Assembly (NCBI GenBank): GCA_023653785.1
Contig: JAMKCH010014301.1
Location: 1-64,000 of the forward strand
Direction: 5' to 3'
Length of the DNA stretch: 64,000 nucleotides
Origin: Ophioderma brevispina
Taxonomy: Eukaryota > Echinodermata > Ophiuroidea > Amphilepidida > Ophiodermatidae
The notes under the pieces: model-generated
What the model was told of the DNA's origin: nothing
The model's input: the letters and a program-made list of their open reading frames with translations, nothing else
The model's database searches: none
Position numbers and translations under genes: made by a program
Shown here: positions 58,331 to 64,000 of the stretch, piece by piece
Layout of the letters: each line of letters opens with the position of its first letter
Numbering within the stretch: the stretch's first letter is position 1

Positions 58331-59311
58331 GCCCAATTTTGAATGTCATTTTCTTTAGAAGTTTTGAAAGTGTTTCCTGCTTTGTCCAAAACATCGTTGT
58401 CTGTCTGTCTGAGACCATTGTTGCATAACATTACATAACCTATTTCCCTTGGTGGCTAGTAATGGTAGGTAAATGACAATACTTTGTCAGGGCTGGCTTT
58501 TCAGGTCTAAAATCAGAGCATGCTGTTTTGCCAAATGGCAGAGTGTGTGTTGAATCGAACACACAATAAAATGTCATCTCAATTTACCCCACAACAAAGG
58601 GTGATCTTAAGATCCAATTAAGCTAGACTTAGCATTTTTACAGGATTATTGCTAAACACCCTACTCATCAACACTGGGTTAACATAAATTGACTGGAAAT
58701 GCAGGAAGAGGTTGAAGGATCACCTTAAACTTGGGGTTTTTAACCACCCTGTACAGAATTTACTCGAATTAGTTTTTATCACATGGCTGTCAGATGTTGA
58801 AAAACTTTAATATTTTGTAATAGTAATTCCATTCTGAGAAACTTCCTCCCAAAATCACTGAAATGTGACACTGTTATTTATTTGTCTTCTTATCCTTCAT
58901 GAATTAACTTTGAGTTCTGACCATTATTGTAATTCAAAGTAGCATAAGCAGTACTTTTATTCAATGTTCATGGAGATGACATTAAGCAGACAGACAGACA
59001 GACAAATCAACAGACAGACAAGCTGAGAGAATGTTACACATGTTTCCAATTTGTTGTTTTGTGGATTAAATGATTACTTTCAATCTATTCTTGAGTAAGA
59101 AGAACTACTGGGAATTGAAATTAAACCTATAATTTTGACGCAGTTATCAAGTACTATACTATAATCATTTGCTGATATGGCCATACTTCTACTTCTATTT
59201 TGCCCTTGTGCCATCAAATAGATTAATCCCAACCCATTGGCATTAATGGGTAAAGTATGTATCAGTCAGCAAGGAGTTAGAGAAATGTGTGGTGTAAATC
59301 TGATCAAGGAA
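58331..59311. other. Non-coding stretch with CAGA microsatellite
   Basis: A CAGA repeat lies at about 58986-59020. Otherwise AT-rich, without recognised exon or element. Confidence 0.5.
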
Positions 59312-60435
59312 AAGAAGATAAGGGCCTGTAAGGTCAATGCCTTTGGTTGGTTGTTAGTGATAAGAGTAGACAGTATCAGGCATCTTACTCATTATAACCC
59401 TCCAGCTAACTAGTGTGATTCTTGTTCCAACTACTACCATCACCAACTATATTTTGTTTATATTGTTTGTGTCTTCCTAATTGGGACCAAAACTCAATTT
59501 CATAGATTTTGCTATTTCTAATTCTTCATTCTTGTTGTGATTTGCTCCTTCAGATTTTAATGAAACTAAAGTTCAAAAAGTTAATTGGTATATTTTATTC
59601 ATATACTTTTATACTTCTGTGCAAAAAAATACCACCACTATTATAGCCATGGTAAGTTGAATAATGGTACATTTCTTTGCATTCAATGATTATGAAATGT
59701 CATTCTTGGGATTCCTTGATTGATGCAAAACAAAAAAAAGCGGAGTCTTACCAAGGGTGAAAGGTCTAGGTAGGGACAGAAAAGGTAGGAAGTTTCCATT
59801 CACATCAGTAAGTGTTGTAACAGAAATCAGCCTGAGGAAACAGATTTCCTACTAAGTTAAATAGAACATTCTATATTTACAAGCCCAATACACATCAATG
59901 GGGGACATTTCTTTCACAGGATTATATATATGTGAAACAAGCATTTTTTAATACTGAATTCATGAAAATATTTGTAAAAATTATTGGCACCACAATTTTT
60001 CCAAACACCTGAATTTAAATGATTCATCGGTTCAGTAAATAGAGCACAGCAAACAAATGCAGCAGATATTCTTTCTTCACTTCTCAAACACTTGCCACTA
60101 TTTATGTCTTCTGTAAGAGTGTGATTTAATCTTGCCCTGGTAACTCGGTGCAGCAAACAACAAGAAATGCCAAATGATATCCCCTGTTGTATGGTAACTT
60201 CCTCTGAATTGCCACTGGCATCTACATTTGTACTTTCTTTATCTTCACGTACAGCATAGGTTTGTAGAAGTCAGCTGTAAAGCCAAGCTTTTAATGCTAG
60301 TTAGTTCACATGTCCCTGTGTGTATGGGTGGCCTGAAAGGGTTGGCCCATTTTATTAGTTTTAACTTTAGTGTACCATACAGTAGATGTAGATTTTTTTC
60401 CATGGAGAGGAAATTTTTTTTTTTTTTTTTTTTTT
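59312..60435 (+). repeat. Tandem segmental duplication, copy A (about 1.12 kb)
   Basis: Matches 60436-61790 almost base for base, starting at AAGAAGATAAGGGCCTGTAAGG. It ends in a poly(T) run of about 21 nt (to 60435) exactly where copy B begins. Copy B continues past the same point with a shorter T run and unique sequence. Differences are few substitutions plus small indels. Confidence 0.95.
60009..60242 (-). CDS. Candidate 234-bp exon, copy A, unknown gene
   Basis: On the minus strand, 78 codons stay open from about 60242 down to a donor TTCAG|GTGTTT at 60009/60008 (the frame itself continues in the putative intron). The piece reads KESTNVDASGNSEEVTIQQG, then RARLNHTLTEDINSGKCLRS and EERISAAFVCCALFTEPMNH. 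Composition and absence of stops are protein-like. With the acceptor placed at GTGAAG|AT (60243) the exon is 234 bp with the same phase at both ends, but that acceptor has a poor pyrimidine tract and an open frame alone could be chance. An identical-length frame is kept in copy B. No family is recognised. Confidence 0.4.
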
Positions 60436-60852
60436 AAGAAGATAAGGGCCTGTAAGGTCAATGCCTTTGGTTGGTTGTTAGTGATAAGAGTAGACAGTAT
60501 CAGGCATCTTACTCATTATAACCCTCCAGCTAACTAGTGTGATTCTTGTTCCAACTACTACCATCACCAACTATATTTTGTTTATATTGTTTGTGTCTTC
60601 CTAATTGGGACCAAAATTCAATTTCATAGATTTTGCTATTTCTAATTCTTCATTCTTGTTGTGATTTGCTCCTTCAGATTTTAATGAAACTAAAGTTCAA
60701 AAAGTTAATTGGTATATTTTATTCATATACTTTTATACTTCTGTGCAAAAAAATACCACCACTATTACTATTATAGCCATTTAGGCATGGTAAGTTGAAT
60801 AATGGTACATTTCTTTGCATTCAGTGATTATGAAATGTCTTCATAAAACACA

Positions 60853-61065
60853 TACTGTAAAAGTGATAATTTTCGCGCGTGTAATTTTTCGCGTTTCAGC
60901 AATTTTTAACATTTTTGCTTGTTTTTAAATTCGCTCTTTTCAGCTATCCTACATAGACCTACACACAAAATAAACATTTTCGCGGGTTTTTAATTTCGCG
61001 CTAGCTCAGAAGTGCGCGAAAAGCGCGAAAATTAATGTAGCGCGAAAATTTCCACTTTTACAGTA
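60853..61065. mobile_element. 213-bp MITE with TACTGTAAAAGTG inverted ends
   Basis: The left end TACTGTAAAAGTGATAATTT and the complement of the right end TACTGTAAAAGTGGAAATTT continue to TTCGCG in both. The interior is dense in TTCGCG/CGCGAA words. Copy A of the surrounding duplication lacks the element at the matching point (between GAAATGTC and ATTCTTGGG), giving a natural empty site. About 13 extra bases on the left and 8 on the right were gained with it, so the exact target duplication is not resolved. Confidence 0.85.
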
Positions 61066-61380
61066 CACCTATCATTCTTGGGATTCCTTGATTGATGCAA
61101 AACAAAAAAAAGCGGAGTCTTACCAAGGGTGAAAGGTCTAGGTAGGGACAGAAAAGGTAGGAAGTTTCCATTCACATCAGTAAGTGTTGTAACAGAAATC
61201 AACATGGGGAAACAGATTTCCTACTAAGTTAGATAGAACATTCTATATTTACAAGCCCAATACACATCAATGGGGGACATTTCTTTCACAGGATTATATA
61301 AATGTGAAACAAGCATTTTTTAATACTGAATTCATGAAAATATTTGTAAAAATTATTGGCACCACAATTTTTCCAAACAC

Positions 61381-61614
61381 CTGAATTTAAATAATTCATC
61401 GGTTCAGTAAATAGAGCACACCAAACAAATGCAGCAGATATTCTTTCTTCACTTCTCAAACACTTGCCACTATTTATGTCTTCTGTAAGAGTGTGATTTA
61501 ATCTAGCCCTGGTAACTCGGTGCAGCAAACAACAAGAAATGCCAAATGATATCCCCTGTTGTATGGTAACTTCCTCTGAATTGCCACTGGCATCTACATT
61601 TGTACTTTCTTTAT
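61381..61614 (-). CDS. Candidate 234-bp exon, copy B
   Basis: Same frame and same length as 60009-60242. Three substitutions were noticed: one synonymous (RAR codon), Cys to Trp in the VCCA segment (VWCA here) and His to Tyr in PMNH (PMNY here). Splice borders are identical to copy A. An open frame in both copies is compatible with constraint but also with a recent duplication. Confidence 0.4.
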
Positions 61615-61929
61615 CTTCACGTACAGCATAGGTTTGTAGAAGTCAGCTGTAAAGCCAAGCTTTTAATGCTAGTTAGTTCACATGTCCCTGTGTGTATGGG
61701 TGGCCTGAAAGGGTTGGCCCATTTTATTAGTTTTAACTTTAGTGTACCATACAGTAGATGTAGATTTTTTTTTCCATGAAGAGGAAATTATTTTATTGAG
61801 GGAATTAATTTGGTACCAGGTTTGACATAATATAGTATTTGATTCACTCAATTGCATTAAGAAATTAAGAAAGATTTCCTCTAGAAACGTAGACACAAGT
61901 TGCACACAACCAGCTCAGACAGGATTAGA

Positions 61930-62719
61930 CAGAGGCTGCACAAAATGAAAAACTGATGTAGAGATATAACATTCTGAGAGCAATAATAAATGATTTACCA
62001 AAATATGTACGATAAAGGTCCTGAAAACCGGTGGGGAAGAATTGCAAAAGTCATTGCCCGGATTAAAGGCTCTACTAGCCATATTGTATGAAAAAGATCC
62101 AGAAAATCTGACAGCTATAAAACTTTAAATAGTTGAAGGCCAGAATAAGACCTCCAGGGAACATTGCTGTCAGCAAGGCTGTACCAGAGTAAATGGCAAG
62201 AACTTGGAGATCTTAAATTTTGATATAAGAGCAGTCGTCCCAAGAAGCATCATGTCTGGAGTTCTGTGCTTGCATAACTGTGCAAGTCTGCTATTTTTAG
62301 CAAGACCTTTTAAAAATTGGTTGTTGTTTGGACATCAACAAATGTAAACAGATTCTTAAAGTATTGAATGCTGTTCTATTATCTAATGGGACTAGAGGGA
62401 GCTGTAAAACAAAATATTATTGATATGCTATGTATTGCCTAAGAGACATGCCTAGTCTCTTCTATAAATCTTTCAGTAGTCTCAAAATTTGATATCTTAA
62501 AGGGCATTTTTTGAGTGATCCATAGCCTCGTCCCCCAGCTTACCAAAAACAAGTTGAGATTTCGATATCATCAGAACCATTGGCTTGATGTTGTCCTGAA
62601 GTTTTGTATGTGTGCTTAATGCTACATGCAGATTCCATCTGCTCTGGAAGAAATTCAAAATTTTGTTATGTGCGAGGAATTAGAGGTCAAAAATTTTCTC
62701 TGCATCCGTGTCAGATTTT
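61930..62719. other. Non-coding stretch, nothing recognised
   Basis: AT-rich sequence right of the duplication; only short frames without signature (for example 62626-62814 plus). Confidence 0.45.
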
Positions 62720-62850
62720 ATTTTTGTTGTGAAAAAACTGCTCAAAATCCCTTGTCTGCAGAAATGATTTTAACCAAAGGTATGTGTGTAGTAAGTGTTA
62801 TGGAAATGTTGTAGGGGAGTTGGTTGGGGTGGTTAAGAAAGAGTAATGTC
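62720..62850 (+). repeat. Repeat copy matching 63880-64000
   Basis: TTTGTTGTGAAAAAACTGCTCAAA, TGTCTGCAGAAAT, AACCAAAG-TATGTGT and GTTATGGAAATG recur at 63880-64000, with frequent one-base indels between the copies. Confidence 0.85.
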
Positions 62851-63450
62851 ATCAACGGGGTCATTGTAGGTACTTGGTAAAAAGAGAAAACTGGGCTGCC
62901 CTGCACAGAAAAGGAAAGATTTCACCAAAGCTGCTCAAAAGTGTCTTTATAAAGGATTAGTTCTATTGGTGACTAGGGTAGAGGTCAAGTAATTTAGGTT
63001 CATTGTTGAAAAGTAGATAAATGCTTGTTCATTGGGACCAGAAATATCGGGCTTCACCATTTAGGGGCTAATCTGGTATTTGATATGGAGTGGTTTAGAT
63101 GGGGCATTGCAGGGGTGATAAGAGCTCAAGGATAATCTTGAGGTCATTAAACTGCTCATGCAATAGATAGGCATTCACTAAAACTGCTCAGAATGATCTT
63201 TGTGAAGTTGGTCATAAGGGGTGTTGAGAAACAAAAGGTCAAGGTCATTTGGGGTCATTTTTGGGTGCTAAAATGCTATGCATACTGTTTGGTATGTAGA
63301 AATTGATGCATATATATACCACAGTTGCTCAGAATATTATTTAGGATAGAGACATATTGGGTGTCCTGTATTGGTGGTCAAAGGTTATTTAGAGGACATT
63401 TGAGGTCAAAGGTTATTTAGAGGACATTTGAGGTTATCATTGAAAACATA
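62851..63450 (+). repeat. GGTCA-rich degenerate minisatellite
   Basis: Diffuse repetition of AGGTCA, CTGCTCA(G/A)AATG- and GGTCATAAGGG-type words, ending in a clean 28-bp unit (GGTCAAAGGTTATTTAGAGG...) repeated twice at about 63376-63430. Confidence 0.7.
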
Positions 63451-63489
63451 TTTCTTCCAGAGAAATGGGTACACGGCCAATTTCTTCAT

Positions 63490-63645
63490 AGTAGTTACCA
63501 CACAGCTACCACCGAGTAGATATGGATTACCTACCCACTAGACGTACACTCGCCGGCCAGGATTCCGTGTATTTTTGCCGCATAGACGGATAGTGTACAC
63601 ACAGCGGCTGTCTGCACCGTCGTGGAGTAGCTACGTGGTTACACC
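63490..63645. repeat. GC-richer imperfect inverted repeat
   Basis: GTTACCACACAGCTACCACCGAG (63494 onward) pairs imperfectly with GTGGAGTAGCTACGTGGTTAC (to about 63641). It may be a small decayed MITE; no target duplication is seen. Confidence 0.3.
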
Positions 63646-63879
63646 GGCTCTCAGCGCGCGGTATTTCTCATGGCCAATTTTGTTTTTTTGATATTTTTGG
63701 CATATATTTGCATTTTTTATTACAAGAGCGGGAATATGGGGGTTTTTGATGATGCCCGATTTGAATTTCGTAATGATTTTCCTAAAAAACGTTCAAAAAA
63801 CGCTAAACGGAGCCCAAGTGTATAGCGCCCTCATTTCATGAAATTTTCACCCATTTTTTTTTTTTTTTTTTTTATTTTA

Positions 63880-64000
63880 TTTTTGTTGAAAACTGCTCAA
63901 ATTCCTTCTTTGTCTGCAGAAATTGATGGGATTAACCAAAGTTATGTGTAGTAATTGTTATGGAAATGATTGTATGGGAGTTGGGGGTTAAGAAAGCGAA
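63880..64000 (+). repeat. Repeat copy matching 62720-62850, cut by window end
   Basis: Follows a poly(T) run at about 63855-63873 and runs to the window edge. Confidence 0.85.

Larger units (their letters stand above)
60436..61790 (+). repeat. Tandem segmental duplication, copy B
   Basis: Second copy of the 59312-60435 unit, enlarged by a MITE of 213 bp plus about 20 bp of flanking sequence (60836-61073 in all) and by small insertions at about 60770-60787. Beyond 61790 the sequence is unique. Confidence 0.95.

Noticed and set aside
61817..61913. Possible 97-bp minus-strand exon (LVSTFLEEIFLNFLMQLS type frame)
   Set aside because: The donor CCTG|GTACCA is weak and the splice phase does not fit the acceptor phase of the 234-bp candidate exons downstream.

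Overview
The window looks like nuclear DNA of an animal, most likely a marine invertebrate. It is AT-rich and gene-poor, it has a tRNA-derived SINE and several non-LTR retrotransposon (LINE) remnants whose protein motifs resemble those of invertebrate LINEs, and it has many short non-autonomous DNA transposons. There is no bacterial-style operon, no complete long ORF, no rRNA or CRISPR array, and nothing recognisable as a virus. The phylum cannot be settled from sequence alone; an echinoderm, hemichordate, cephalochordate or mollusc are all possible.

Layout. 1-12.7 kb: mostly unrecognised non-coding sequence with small inverted-repeat elements, a duplicated 360-bp repeat (6.68-7.54 kb) and a clean hAT-type element with 8-bp target duplication (8583-9332). 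12.75-19.53 kb: a composite region bounded by roughly 600-bp inverted arms, each built of degenerate units of about 150 bp. Its interior holds a second element with its own inverted ends and 8-bp duplication (13796-16128, carrying a minus-strand LINE fragment) and the remains of a repetitive gene with a GCDTTS motif. 20.5-23.4 kb: a minus-strand LINE with endonuclease, reverse transcriptase and C-terminal finger remnants. 23.57-23.87 kb: a SINE. 27.2-30.5 kb: a foldback element followed by a three-unit tandem array. 31.63-31.71 kb: an uninterrupted 80-nt poly(C) tract. 32.2-46.9 kb: TTAA-flanked elements, a dispersed G/C-run repeat family, a second three-unit tandem array (40.3-42.8 kb) and one good candidate exon (44037-44126). 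47.5-49.5 kb: a LINE endonuclease fragment running into a tandem array. 51.5-54.8 kb: more G/C-run repeats, a possible CRAL-TRIO tail exon and a second TTAA element. 55.1-58.3 kb: two plus-strand LINE fragments. 59.3-61.8 kb: a tandem duplication of about 1.1 kb in which both copies keep an open minus-strand exon-like frame, the second copy also carrying an inserted MITE. 62.7-64.0 kb: GGTCA-rich repeats.

No complete host gene can be assembled. Exon-like pieces (16.4, 17.9, 44.0, 53.9, 60.0 and 61.4 kb) are given as candidates only. The best structures are mobile-element architectures resolved through target-site duplications and copy-to-copy comparison. Many repeat copies differ by frequent one-base indels, often in homopolymers, so part of the frameshifting and some tandem arrays may reflect uncorrected long-read sequence rather than biology.
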